Positions 33,755 to 42,272 of a DNA stretch of 64,000 bases are shown here, piece by piece (within the stretch, counting starts at the first letter, position 1; each line of letters begins with the position of its first letter). Position numbers and translations under genes: made by a program. The notes beneath the pieces are model-generated. The model was not told where the DNA came from. It did no database searches and saw only the letters and a program-made list of their open reading frames with translations. The DNA comes from Chitinophagaceae bacterium (GTDB lineage: Bacteria; Bacteroidota; Bacteroidia; Chitinophagales; Chitinophagaceae): the NCBI GenBank assembly GCA_016720775.1, contig JADKJX010000007.1, positions 186,001-250,000 of the forward strand. The letters are read 5' to 3'.

Positions 33755-34771
33755 GTGAACAGTTTCGGCCGCATCTTCCGGGTACATATTTTTGGCGAAT
33801 CGCATGGCGAATGTGTGGGACTTACCATTGATGGTTGTCCGGCCGGCTTGCCTTTATCTGTTGAAGATTTTACAACCGACATTGAAAGAAGAAAGCCCGG
33901 AGCATTGGGAACCACTCCCCGAAAAGAAGATGATATTCCGCAGGTAAAAACCGGTTTGTTCAACGGCAAAACAACCGGGGCACCGCTTACCATTTTATTC
34001 GAGAATAAAAATACCCGCAGCACCGATTATGAAAAACAGCGTGCCGTACCCAGGCCGGGCCATGCTGATTTTGTGGCCTCAAAGAAATTTGGCGGCTTTG
34101 AAGATTACCGGGGCAGTGGCCATTTCAGCGGGCGGCTTACCGTTTGCCTGGTGGCAGCAGGCGTGATCGCAAAAAAAATATTGCCCCCTCCGCCCCCTGA
34201 AGGGGGAACTGGAGTTTCTATAACATCCAGAATTATTGAAATTGGCGGAGAAACAGACTTAGACAAAGGTTTACAAAAAGCCATTGATGCAAAAGATACC
34301 ATTGGTGGTATCATTGAATGTAAAGTGACAGGCTTACCCATTGGTTTGGGCGAACCATTCTTTGACTCTGCCGAATCACTGATCAGCCACGCTGTGTTTG
34401 CCATACCTGCCGTACGGGGCGTTGAATTCGGAACCGGCTTTGCCGCCGCAAAGATGTTCGGCAGCCAGCATAATGATTCCATAGAAGATAAAACGGGAAA
34501 GACATTTACCAATCATGCCGGTGGTATTGTTGGCGGACTAACCAATGGAAATGAGCTGGTATTCCGTATTGCCATCAAGCCCACTTCATCCACGCCGAAA
34601 GAGCAACAGACATTAAATACCGAAACCGGTAATGTGGAATCATTCTCTGTAAAAGGCCGTCACGATCTTTGCATTGCTTTGCGTGTGCCGGTTGTATTGG
34701 AGGCGGTGACTGCTTTTGTATTGGCCGATCTTATGTTGCTTGAACAAAAAATCCCGGGAATAATTTATTGA
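33755..34771 (+). CDS. aroC: Chorismate synthase
   Basis: A 338-residue FMN-dependent enzyme making chorismate from EPSP. FGESHGECVGLTIDGCPAG is the N-terminal signature; GGRLTVCLVAAGV-type residues (here SGRLTVCLVAAGV) and GRHDLCIALRVPVVLEA near the end are also conserved. The start is GTG at 33755. Residues PPPPPEGGTG at about 145-154 come from a G/C-rich hairpin repeat (34184-34209) in frame, in a surface region. It is the last gene of the aromatic operon. Confidence 0.93.
   Translation: MNSFGRIFRVHIFGESHGECVGLTIDGCPAGLPLSVEDFTTDIERRKPGALGTTPRKEDDIPQVKTGLFNGKTTGAPLTILFENKNTRSTDYEKQRAVPRPGHADFVASKKFGGFEDYRGSGHFSGRLTVCLVAAGVIAKKILPPPPPEGGTGVSITSRIIEIGGETDLDKGLQKAIDAKDTIGGIIECKVTGLPIGLGEPFFDSAESLISHAVFAIPAVRGVEFGTGFAAAKMFGSQHNDSIEDKTGKTFTNHAGGIVGGLTNGNELVFRIAIKPTSSTPKEQQTLNTETGNVESFSVKGRHDLCIALRVPVVLEAVTAFVLADLMLLEQKIPGIIY
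34184..34209. repeat. C/G-rich hairpin repeat inserted in aroC
   Basis: CCCCCT-CCG-CCCCCT-GA-AGGGGG-AAC. The hairpin CCCCCTGAAGGGGG is perfect. It resembles the terminator-like C5/G5 hairpins elsewhere in the window but lies in frame inside a coding region. In this frame it encodes Pro-rich PPPPPEGG. Confidence 0.7.
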
Positions 34772-35211
34772 TCAAGTAACCGCCGGTGATAATTTATCTG
34801 TCCTAAGTGATAAGACAAATGTGCTGCCAGGTGAACGAGCATGAATTCGGTGCTTGTTATCTTACCGAACACGTTCAGCGGAAAATCTTTTTGCAGGTCT
34901 GCTTCGGGTAAATTTGTTAATGATCCTTTTACAACGAGCTTGCAGTTTTCAATATTGGTGATGAGGTCCTGGCGGGGAATATTTTTCAGGCTGAATTCAT
35001 CTTCCCGGTAACGAACATAGCCGGTATGCCCGAGGGCAGCGCCAATGAAATGATTCAGGTTGCCCAACAGGTGCAGGCAAAGGTTTCCGGCACTGTTGCT
35101 GATGCCTGTTTTAACCAGCCACAGTTTGTCTTCATCCTTATACAAATTGATCTCTGTGGCAAGCCTCTGAAGGTCACGTTCAAAGATCTCTATCAGTGTT
35201 TCTTTCAGCAT
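34765..35211 (-). CDS. DinB superfamily protein (DUF1572-like)
   Basis: A 148-residue four-helix protein with the likely metal-binding His residues of the DinB fold: LHLLGNLNHFIGAALGH and HLAAHLSYHLGQINYHRRL. Bacterial members include thiol-dependent S-transferases; the substrate is unknown here. It overlaps the 3' end of aroC by 7 bp on the opposite strand and follows the dipeptidase gene by 4 bp. Confidence 0.8.
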   Translation of the reverse strand: MLKETLIEIFERDLQRLATEINLYKDEDKLWLVKTGISNSAGNLCLHLLGNLNHFIGAALGHTGYVRYREDEFSLKNIPRQDLITNIENCKLVVKGSLTNLPEADLQKDFPLNVFGKITSTEFMLVHLAAHLSYHLGQINYHRRLLDQ

Positions 35212-35215
35212 CGGT

Positions 35216-35958
35216 TTATTTTTTTAAGTTTTTTAATTGTTTAAAGGAGATATCCATCAGCTCATAATCTTTTGCATTGGGTAAATAGTAATGCCACCAT
35301 TCAGTATCCAGTGCTTTAAAGCCATGTTTCTCCATGATGTTCTTTAACAGCAACCTGTTCTGCAGAATTTCTTCCGGCAAATTTGTAAATGCATGATGAG
35401 CCGTGTCGCTGAAGTTATCAAAGCCTGTTCCCATCTTCAGTTCTTCACGTGTGTACAGGTTTATCAACGTGAGATCAACCGCAACACCCCGGTTATGCCC
35501 GCTTCCTTTTTTTGGATCGGCAGCATAGCGGTCATCCTTCACCGGCTCCCACATGAGTTCAGTAACAGAATAGGGGCGGTAGGCATCAAAAATTTTAACC
35601 CAAATCCTTTTTCATTTAATTCCCGCTGAATTATTTCTAATGAATCAATTGCTGCCTTGCGTAAATAAGTTGTAGTGATGGCCGGGTATAATTGCCGCTG
35701 CATGAAATTATTGGTTCCTGCATAGCGCAGGTCTAAAACAATGCCCGGTATTTTTTTCTTCAGGTCGATCATTGCCTTTGATGGGTCATGCTGTATTGTT
35801 TTTTTCAGCTGTGCCGGGTAATTTATTACCCACAGTCCGTATTTGTTCAGTACCGTATCCTGTGAAACGGCACAAAACGGGGCTAATATAAAAACAATTC
35901 CAAAAATTAGTACCGATTGAAAACGAAGTATTATCTTGTTGTTGAAAACTATCCCCAT
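35216..35958 (-). CDS. M15D (VanX-like) D-Ala-D-Ala dipeptidase, frameshifted
   Basis: Secreted zinc peptidase (signal peptide near residues 10-32). N-terminal half: IPGIVLDLRYAGTNNFMQR. C-terminal half: the zinc motif SGHNRGVAVDLTL (HxxxxxxD) and the catalytic Glu and third His in DTEWWHYYL. The frame breaks at about 35593: the coding strand reads TTAAAATTTTTG where one more A would give LKIFDAYRPYS. Such enzymes hydrolyse D-Ala-D-Ala in cell-wall recycling; no van-type ligase is near, so a resistance role is unlikely. Confidence 0.85.
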
Positions 35959-36010
35959 AAAGATCCGTCTTGATAATTTGTCTTCAAGTTACAAATATTT
36001 AACCCGAATT

Positions 36011-37717
36011 ATGCAGCAACCAAGACTACCTTACCAATATTTTACGGTCGTTGTCATTGTGTTATTCCTGCTTTCCTGCGGGGGAAATGCAACAAAGAAA
36101 AAAGATGTGGTGGCCGACCCCAGGGCGATGGATAAAAGCATTGCTGAAAATATCGGGTCATTTCTTAAAGCCGCATCCGGCAATGCCGGTAAACTGGAAG
36201 ACAGTGTTTACCTGCAAATGCTGAATGTGGTGAGTGAGTTTTACCAGGACAGAGATGATCAGCCCATCTGGAGTTCAAGCGAAAAGTGGCAACCGCTGGC
36301 CGATTCCTTATATCGCTTCATTGAGCAGGCAGAATTGCAGGGACTTTTCCCGGAGGATTATCATTTCAGCAAATTGAAATTGCTTAAGGATAAACTGGAT
36401 GCCGATTCGCTCAGCCGGATGGATGCTGTTTTATGGACAAAAGCCGACCTGCTGCTTACCGATGGATTGGTACAGGCGATCAAAGATCTTAAAGTGGGCC
36501 GGTTAAAAAGAGACAGTATTTCGCTGAATAAGGATTCGGTTCTGAAGGACGGTTTTTATACTGCAACACTCAAAAGTATCTTCGAAAAAAAACAGTTCAG
36601 TGCAATACTTGATGCCCTGCAACCCGAACAGAAGGGATATTGGGAATTGAAAAAGGGGATCCGTTCATTTCTCGACAGCATGGACCGGCGCACATTCACA
36701 CATGTACGGTACCCATATAAAAAAGGTGATGCAAAGGATTCCACATTCTTCATTAAGCTACTGCAGAAAAGACTGGCAGAAAACAATTGCATCGGCTTTA
36801 CGGAAAAGTTGCCTGATTCAGCACAGTTATCAGCCGCCATAAAAAAATACCAGGAGAAGAAAGGGTTGACTGCCGATGGTAAGTATGGCAGGATCCTGGT
36901 AAATGCACTCAACAATAATGATGTGGAACGTTTTAAACGAATCGCCATCACGCTCGACAGGTATAAACAGTTGCCTGCAAAGATGCCGGAGAAATATGTC
37001 TGGGTGAACCTGCCCGGTTATTATTTGTGGATGGTGCAAAGCGATACCGTGGTCTTTGAATCGAAAGTGATCTGTGGCAAACCCGAAACAAGAACGCCAT
37101 TGCTTAATGCCGAGATATCGGATATGGTTACGTATCCTACCTGGACGGTTCCAACCAGCATCATCGTAAAACAATACCTTCCTAAGCTGAAGAAAAATCC
37201 GAACTATCTTAAAAAGATAGGGTTGATGTTATTAGACAGGAACGGGGATGAAGTGGATCCGAATACAGTGAGTTGGGAAAAGTATTCCCGGGGCATTCCA
37301 TACAAGGTTATGCAGGGCAGTGGTGATGATAATTCACTTGGTGTGATCAAGTTCAACTTTAATAACAAGTATGCCGTTTACCTGCACGATACGAACCAGC
37401 GTTACCTGTTTAAAAATTCTTCCCGGGCATTCAGTCACGGATGTGTGCGGGTGCAGGAATGGCAGAAACTGGCTTACTACATTGCAAACAACGACAGTGT
37501 GATGCTGAGCCAGAAAAAAGAATCGGTAAAATATACTTCTGATTCCATTAAGAACTGGATAGCAAAGAAAGACCGCCGGCGCATTGATGTACGAAATCGC
37601 ATACCCCTGTTCATCCGTTATTTTTCCTGCGAAGGGAAAGACGGGAAGATAAAATTCTACGATGACATCTACGGCGAGGATAAGTTGCTGATGGAAAAGT
37701 ATTTTGCAAAAAAATGA
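36011..37717 (+). CDS. YcbB-type L,D-transpeptidase lipoprotein
   Basis: About 568 residues from ATG 36011 (the open frame extends to 35936, but this start gives a clean lipobox, VLFLLSC). Order: lipoprotein signal, helical N-domain (to about 270), a peptidoglycan-binding domain (about 285-330; ALIKKYQEKKGLTADG-type, here AIKKYQEKKGLTADGKYG), then the YkuD catalytic domain with SHGCVRVQEWQKLAYYI, Cys being the nucleophile. It makes 3-3 peptidoglycan cross-links in the periplasm. It diverges from the dipeptidase gene, another wall enzyme. Confidence 0.9.
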   Translation: MQQPRLPYQYFTVVVIVLFLLSCGGNATKKKDVVADPRAMDKSIAENIGSFLKAASGNAGKLEDSVYLQMLNVVSEFYQDRDDQPIWSSSEKWQPLADSLYRFIEQAELQGLFPEDYHFSKLKLLKDKLDADSLSRMDAVLWTKADLLLTDGLVQAIKDLKVGRLKRDSISLNKDSVLKDGFYTATLKSIFEKKQFSAILDALQPEQKGYWELKKGIRSFLDSMDRRTFTHVRYPYKKGDAKDSTFFIKLLQKRLAENNCIGFTEKLPDSAQLSAAIKKYQEKKGLTADGKYGRILVNALNNNDVERFKRIAITLDRYKQLPAKMPEKYVWVNLPGYYLWMVQSDTVVFESKVICGKPETRTPLLNAEISDMVTYPTWTVPTSIIVKQYLPKLKKNPNYLKKIGLMLLDRNGDEVDPNTVSWEKYSRGIPYKVMQGSGDDNSLGVIKFNFNNKYAVYLHDTNQRYLFKNSSRAFSHGCVRVQEWQKLAYYIANNDSVMLSQKKESVKYTSDSIKNWIAKKDRRRIDVRNRIPLFIRYFSCEGKDGKIKFYDDIYGEDKLLMEKYFAKK

Positions 37718-37755
37718 TGCTTTTGCTTACCCGTTATTTACATTATCTTTAAATC

Positions 37756-38208
37756 ATGTTCATGAAACCCATTTTCATAATAGATCATCGGTTGCGCACA
37801 CAAGGCATTGTCATTTTGCTTTTGCTATTTTTTCTTAGCCCGGTCGGCTTGCATGCACAAAAAGGGAAAGTCCCTGCAGCGGCTGTACCTAAAAAAACAA
37901 CCCGTACTTTTTACGGACAGGCGAGTTTTTATGCAAACAAGTTCAACGGCAGAAAAACGGCCAGCGGGGAGATATTTGACCAAAAGAAGTTTACCTGCGC
38001 CTGCAATGTGTTGCCCCTTGGAACCCGTATAAAAGTTACTAACCTGCGGAATGGAAGATCTGTACTGGTAAAAGTGAATGACCGCATACATCCTAAAATG
38101 AAAAGAGTGGTTGACCTGACGAGGGCGGCGGCACACTCGCTGGGTTTTGTTTCCAGGGGCCTTACCCGTGTAAAAGTGGAGGTTGTTGACAAAAATGATG
38201 TCCAATAG
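37756..38208 (+). CDS. RlpA-like septal ring protein / lytic transglycosylase
   Basis: A 150-residue protein with a signal peptide (cut after LHAQ) and a double-psi beta-barrel RlpA domain. QASFYANKFNGRKTASGEIF, CNVLPLGTRIKVTNLRNGRS and VKVNDRIHP...VVDLTRAAA are all family motifs; the Asp in NDRIHP is the key catalytic-type residue. It lacks the C-terminal SPOR domain of E. coli RlpA, as is usual for short Bacteroidota members. It follows the L,D-transpeptidase by 38 bp, probably in the same wall-remodelling unit. Confidence 0.88.
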   Translation: MFMKPIFIIDHRLRTQGIVILLLLFFLSPVGLHAQKGKVPAAAVPKKTTRTFYGQASFYANKFNGRKTASGEIFDQKKFTCACNVLPLGTRIKVTNLRNGRSVLVKVNDRIHPKMKRVVDLTRAAAHSLGFVSRGLTRVKVEVVDKNDVQ

Positions 38209-38338
38209 GGTATGAAGCTCATAAAAGCCTCATTCTGATAAAATAAGCGCTGAAAAGCAGTTTTAATTATGTTGGTAAAATATTTCACGTTTTGAGTTGA
38301 AGCAGCTATTTTTGTTGCGTTTAAGAAAACTAACAATT

Positions 38339-39673
38339 ATGAAGAAAATCCTATTAGTGTTTTTGACCCTGGGCCTGTTTGCAACCTCATTCGGCCAGGG
38401 AGAATATAAGAAACGTCCTTCCTTGGGAATTCACTTCTTTATGAACGACTTCAGTACAGCCGCAAACCTGCGTACGGCCGGGCTGGCAAGCGTTTTAAAG
38501 TCGAAAGAATGGCACAAGACAAAAAACATGACCGCCGGTATCGCTGTCAGTTACATACAGGGGTTAAATAATAATCTTGACTTTGCAGGAACTTTGTCGG
38601 GTTCTTTTGTGAATTATCCCATTTCCGGGAAACCACTCCGTGCAAACTCAAGTCTTTTGCTGGAAGGCGCCGCCACGGTTAACCTGAAATTATTTACCGA
38701 CAAATATTTCTTTGTTCCTTTCATCACCGCTGGTGTGGGAGGTTCTAAATACAGGGGCTATTATGGTGCCTTCATGCCATTGGGCGTTGGCGCACAGGTA
38801 AGGTTAATTGATGAAGTTTATCTTCTTTTAAATTCGCAGTACCGTATTCCCATCACCGAAAATGCTTCCTATCATTTTTACCACAGTGTTGGGGTAGCTG
38901 CTAACTTAACCAAAAAGAAAGAACCAGTTCCGGTTGTTGTTCCTATCCCCGTGGTTGAACCACCAAAAGACAGGGATGGCGATGGTGTACTGGATTCACT
39001 AGATAGATGCCCGGATGTAAAAGGATTGGCTGGTTTGCAAGGTTGCCCCGACAGGGATGGGGATGGCATTGCAGATATCGATGACAAATGCCCCGATGTG
39101 AAAGGCCTTGCCCGTTACCAGGGTTGCCCTATTCCTGATACCGATAAGGATGGCATCAATGATGAAGAAGATAAATGCCCTACTGTATTTGGTGTGGCCC
39201 GTTACCAGGGTTGCCCGGTACCTGATACCGATGGCGATGGGGTGAACGACGAAGAAGACAAATGTATCAATGAAAAAGGTCCTGCTTCCAATTACGGTTG
39301 CCCGGTGATCGATACCAAGATCATTGAAAGGATAAACAAAGCAGCGCAGAATGTGTTCTTCTCTACCGGCAGTTCTAAATTGCTGGCTAAATCATTCCCT
39401 AAACTGAATGATGTGGTTACTATTTTAAAAGAGAACCTGACTTATAAAGTAAATATTGACGGACATACGGATAATACCGGCAAAGCAGATAAGAACCAAA
39501 CCTTATCTGAGTCAAGAGCCGCTTCTGTTAAAGCTTACCTGGTAAGCAAAGGTATTGATGAGAGCCGTCTTACTTCAACCGGTTACGGACAAGACAAGCC
39601 AATTGCAGATAACAAAACTGCTGCTGGTCGTGGCAAGAACAGGAGAGTGGAAATGACCGTACGGAATTACTGA
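38339..39673 (+). CDS. OmpA family outer-membrane protein with TSP3 repeats
   Basis: About 444 residues from ATG 38339, which gives a clean signal peptide (LFATSFGQ); the longer frame from 38297 adds 14 basic residues. Order: an 8-strand barrel-like N-domain (20-210), Pro-rich hinge, four Ca-binding thrombospondin type 3 repeats with DxDGDGxxDxxDxC patterns (about 225-335), and a C-terminal OmpA peptidoglycan-binding domain (DGHTDNTG, SESRAASVKAYLVSKGI). It anchors the outer membrane to the wall. A strong terminator follows. Confidence 0.92.
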   Translation: MKKILLVFLTLGLFATSFGQGEYKKRPSLGIHFFMNDFSTAANLRTAGLASVLKSKEWHKTKNMTAGIAVSYIQGLNNNLDFAGTLSGSFVNYPISGKPLRANSSLLLEGAATVNLKLFTDKYFFVPFITAGVGGSKYRGYYGAFMPLGVGAQVRLIDEVYLLLNSQYRIPITENASYHFYHSVGVAANLTKKKEPVPVVVPIPVVEPPKDRDGDGVLDSLDRCPDVKGLAGLQGCPDRDGDGIADIDDKCPDVKGLARYQGCPIPDTDKDGINDEEDKCPTVFGVARYQGCPVPDTDGDGVNDEEDKCINEKGPASNYGCPVIDTKIIERINKAAQNVFFSTGSSKLLAKSFPKLNDVVTILKENLTYKVNIDGHTDNTGKADKNQTLSESRAASVKAYLVSKGIDESRLTSTGYGQDKPIADNKTAAGRGKNRRVEMTVRNY

Positions 39674-39691
39674 TAAAAGATTACTAAGTTA

Positions 39692-39721
39692 AAAGCCCCC
39701 TGGAACCAGGGGGCTTTTTTT
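39692..39721 (+). terminator. Intrinsic terminator after ompA-like gene
   Basis: The stem AAGCCCCCTGG/CCAGGGGGCTT with a 2-base AA loop is followed by TTTTTT. It lies 19 bp after the stop codon. Confidence 0.93.
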
Positions 39722-39812
39722 ATGATGATTCTTTCTTTTAATAAATCCTGGTTAATGATGAAAGTAGCTGGCCGGTATTAAAAGTTAATTCAACCTGAAC
39801 AGGGGTCTCTTT

Positions 39813-42167
39813 CTAATAATCATTTGCCGGTTTAGCTTTTACCGGCTTTTTGGTCTTATCATCTGCCGGGTTTGTAATGGGGGTATTCCCTTTCTTATCT
39901 TCCGGCTTTTTCTGTTTACCCGAATCGGCTTTTGGTATCTGGCTTTCGATGCCGATCTTTTCGGTAGATGGCGTAAGGTTAAAGAAATCATCAGCAGTTC
40001 CGTTCCCTGCATCTGTTCCAACACTGTCGCCCTGGTTAACCACCCTGTCCCAGGCATCAGCTGACAATTCTTCGTTCTTAAGATTGGCAGGAACCTGGAA
40101 CTCTTTTATTTTACCATAGCCCAGTTTACTATCAGCATACACTTTGTTCATAAAGATGCCCCATTTCGGCAAGGCCATTTCATTACCTCCCGATGTTCCG
40201 GCATAGATGCGTATAAAAGGATCTTCGCAACCCACCCAGGTACCTGCAAGTAATTCGGGTGTATACCCAATGAACCATCCGTCGGCATTGTCGTTAGTGG
40301 TTCCGGTCTTGCCTGCTTTTTGTACCGGGATATTATAATTATTAAGTGAATGCGCCGTACCAAATTGTACCACTCCCTGCATCAGCTGAACCATGGTGTG
40401 TGCAGAGGCTTCACTCATTACCTGTTTTGTTTCGGGTGTGAACTGGGCCAAAATATTACCATTCTTGTCTTCAATCCGGGTAAGTAAAATGGGTTCAATA
40501 TTATAACTGTTGTTTGGAAACATAGAATAAGCCTGCAGCATTTCCAGCATAGGTATCTCGGCCGCACCCAATGCAAGGGATATGTAGGGTGGGAGTTGGG
40601 ATTTAATGCCGCATTCTTTTGCAAAATCGATCACTCTTTTTACACCAACCAGGTTTGTCAATCGTACCGAAGCGGTGTTTTTTGATTTGGCCAGGCAGTT
40701 GGCCAATGTTCCGCCGCCGCCGCTGAACGTACGCATTTCTTTTCCATACTGAACAAGGCCGCCGGGTATCTCAGTAGATGGCGTATAGCCTGCATCTTCA
40801 ACCGCCAGCGAATAAATGAGGGGCTTGATGGTAGAGCCCACCTGCCTTTTGGTGGTTATGTGATCAAATTTGAACCATTTGAAATCGATGCCGCCTACCC
40901 AGCATTTCACTTCGCCCGTTTTGGGATCCATGGCAGCAAAAGAAGTTTGTAAAATATTCTTGTGATACTTGATGGAATCAAAGGGCGTCATCACCGTATC
41001 TTTTTCCCGTTTGGCATTCCAGGCAAATACTTTCATCTTCACCGGCACATAAAATGTTTTTTTGATGTCTTCTTCTTTTACATCATCGTCCTTCATGTTC
41101 TTCCAGCGCTCGGTATATTTAAAGGCAGCTTCAATGGTGCTTTCATGTCCTTTCCAGATCTTATCACCATTCACTTTCATCAGTTGATCCAGTTTTTTCT
41201 GTATCACCGGCATGTGCTGTACCACGGCTTCTTCGGCATATTGCTGCATGCGGGAGTTGATGGTGGTGTATATTTTCAATCCGTCTTTATAAAGATTGTA
41301 CGGTTCCCCGGTCTTGGGATTTTCATGTGTCTTGCACCAGTCTTTTAATTTATCAGCAAGCTCTGCCCTGAAGTAAGGGGCAATACCCACGTTCTCATCG
41401 ATCTTCTTGAAATAGGTAATGAGGGGTTTTGCTTTCAGCTTGTCTCCTTCTGCTTCGGTTAAATAATGCTGCTTGCAAACCACCATCTGGTTTATCACCG
41501 TGTTTCTCCGGTTGATGGAAGCTTCCCGCCTGGTGATGGGATTATAAATAAATCCTTTGAGCATGCCCACCAAAACGGCGGCTTCTTCTATTTTAAGGTC
41601 TTTGGGTTCTTTTTGAAAATAAGTTCGGGCTGCATTGCGTATGCCGTATACATTACCCCAGGGTGCCCGGTTCAGGTAAAGGGTAATGATCTCTTCTTTG
41701 GTGAAATTCCTTTCGAGTTTTACAGCAACGATCCATTCTTTCACTTTATCAAGCACCCGCTTAATAATATTTCCCCTTCCCTGGCCCAGTATCATTTTTG
41801 CTAATTGCTGGGTGATCGGACTTCCGCCGCCATCCGTACCCAGTTTTATAACTGCTCTTGCCACAGCCCTGGCATCAATGCCCGAATGGTCATAAAAATT
41901 CTGGTCTTCCGTAGCTATCAATGCCTGTATGATAAATGGAGAAAGCTCATTATACTTTACTTCACTCCGGTTCTCGGAATAATACTTACCCATCAGTTCG
42001 CCGTCGCTGGAGTAGATCTCGCTGGCCAGGTCGGCCTCCGGATTTTGCAATTGTGTTATCGACGGCATTTTGCCGAATAACCCAAAATTGGCGCAAAGGA
42101 ATATCAGGATGATGAATAAGAAGCCACCAAAAAAAACACGCCATAGAATTCTAACAGAACGTTTCAT
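39813..42167 (-). CDS. Bifunctional penicillin-binding protein 1A
   Basis: A 784-residue class A PBP. It has one N-terminal membrane helix (FGGFLFIILIFLCANFG), a glycosyltransferase GT51 domain at about 55-235 (catalytic Glu in ATEDQNFYDHSGID; GGSPITQQLAK), and a transpeptidase domain with SxxK in GSTIKPLIYSL, SKNTAS as the SxN motif and KTGTTNDNADGW as KTG. The tail after about 715 is low complexity (Lys/Asp/Pro). It polymerises and cross-links peptidoglycan. It is probably cotranscribed behind the PorW/SprE-like gene, 105 bp away. Confidence 0.93.
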   Translation of the reverse strand: MKRSVRILWRVFFGGFLFIILIFLCANFGLFGKMPSITQLQNPEADLASEIYSSDGELMGKYYSENRSEVKYNELSPFIIQALIATEDQNFYDHSGIDARAVARAVIKLGTDGGGSPITQQLAKMILGQGRGNIIKRVLDKVKEWIVAVKLERNFTKEEIITLYLNRAPWGNVYGIRNAARTYFQKEPKDLKIEEAAVLVGMLKGFIYNPITRREASINRRNTVINQMVVCKQHYLTEAEGDKLKAKPLITYFKKIDENVGIAPYFRAELADKLKDWCKTHENPKTGEPYNLYKDGLKIYTTINSRMQQYAEEAVVQHMPVIQKKLDQLMKVNGDKIWKGHESTIEAAFKYTERWKNMKDDDVKEEDIKKTFYVPVKMKVFAWNAKREKDTVMTPFDSIKYHKNILQTSFAAMDPKTGEVKCWVGGIDFKWFKFDHITTKRQVGSTIKPLIYSLAVEDAGYTPSTEIPGGLVQYGKEMRTFSGGGGTLANCLAKSKNTASVRLTNLVGVKRVIDFAKECGIKSQLPPYISLALGAAEIPMLEMLQAYSMFPNNSYNIEPILLTRIEDKNGNILAQFTPETKQVMSEASAHTMVQLMQGVVQFGTAHSLNNYNIPVQKAGKTGTTNDNADGWFIGYTPELLAGTWVGCEDPFIRIYAGTSGGNEMALPKWGIFMNKVYADSKLGYGKIKEFQVPANLKNEELSADAWDRVVNQGDSVGTDAGNGTADDFFNLTPSTEKIGIESQIPKADSGKQKKPEDKKGNTPITNPADDKTKKPVKAKPANDY

Positions 42168-42272
42168 AGAAATTGATGAATTATGAGTTGTGTATTATGA
42201 ATGAAGGTTCAGGGGACCAGGCATCATTTCATAAAACTAATAAAAGAGTTTATCCGGTTAAAAAGCAGCACG

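Noticed and set aside
35216..35958. VanX-like dipeptidase as a vancomycin-resistance cassette
   Set aside because: No vanH, D-Ala-D-Lac ligase or two-component pair nearby; wall genes around it fit recycling.
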